Source of the DNA: an uncultured Aquimarina sp.
Lineage (GTDB): Bacteria > Bacteroidota > Bacteroidia > Flavobacteriales > Flavobacteriaceae
Reading direction: 5' to 3'
Assembly (NCBI GenBank): GCA_947493035.1
Contig: CANLOW010000004.1
Coordinates: 234,889 to 298,888, forward strand
DNA: 64,000 nucleotides
Under the pieces are notes generated by a model that saw only the letters and a list, made by a program, of their open reading frames with translations, did no database searches and was not told the DNA's origin. This document shows positions 63,980 to 64,000 of the stretch, piece after piece (position 1 is the stretch's first letter; each line of letters starts with the position of its first letter). The position numbers and the translations under genes are program-made.

Positions 63980-64000
63980 AAATAACATTTGACTGTAACG

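Noticed and set aside
1..64000. CRISPR arrays, rRNA genes or an intact insertion sequence
   Set aside because: I saw no regularly spaced repeats, no rRNA-like segments and no complete transposase in the window.

Overview
The window is AT-rich chromosomal DNA from a marine, probably algae-degrading member of the Flavobacteriaceae (Bacteroidota). The evidence is: gliding genes gldE and gldD behind mutY and ssb; a type IX secretion (T9SS) sorting tail on a GH86 agarase/porphyranase-like enzyme; a complete moxR-DUF58-bat operon; promoters of the Bacteroidota TAnnTTTG type; and dispersed intergenic hairpin repeats of kinds common in this family.

Layout. 1-6274 (minus) is the Bat aerotolerance-type operon, cut at the left edge inside batC. 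6491-8833 holds a lipoprotein and an AlbA_2-domain protein overlapping a phosphoesterase. 8938-15603 is a polysaccharide-degradation island: two tandem GH28 enzymes, an S1 sulfatase and a GH86 gene broken by one frameshift. 15760-34819 is mainly housekeeping: ketoacyl synthase plus bioB, recX, RNase G, a 29-residue basic ribosome-type protein, HU, mutY-ssb-gldE-gldD, a membrane LytTR regulator, lipid genes, rpmA and rplU, and a DUF3179 protein. 34942-46984 continues with hflX, xth, azoreductase, hemW (which appears to lack a normal start codon), tRNA-Leu(UAG) and several conserved unknowns.

47254-50449 is a compact five-gene signalling cassette: receiver protein, H-NOX heme/nitric-oxide sensor, PAS histidine kinase, Hpt protein and LytTR response regulator, with overlapping or abutting genes. 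It is followed directly by an exopolysaccharide-type locus (50758-63842): a degenerate nucleotide-sugar dehydrogenase homologue, a TPR/beta-barrel exporter, a flippase, a GT4 enzyme, a three-gene operon (GT-C-like membrane protein, Ig-like protein, membrane-anchored glycosidase) and a GT2 enzyme. A truncated IS3-type transposase remnant closes the window.

The most interesting observation is that the promoter of the H-NOX cassette and three promoters in the adjoining polysaccharide locus carry the same kind of tandem sites. Their core resembles the site of the LytTR regulator AlgR. They are spaced 21-22 bp apart and sit at fixed distances from a TAnnTTTG-like box. This suggests a self-contained circuit: heme/NO sensing, then a phosphorelay, then a LytTR regulator, then surface polysaccharide. 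The wiring is inferred from sequence and was not tested.
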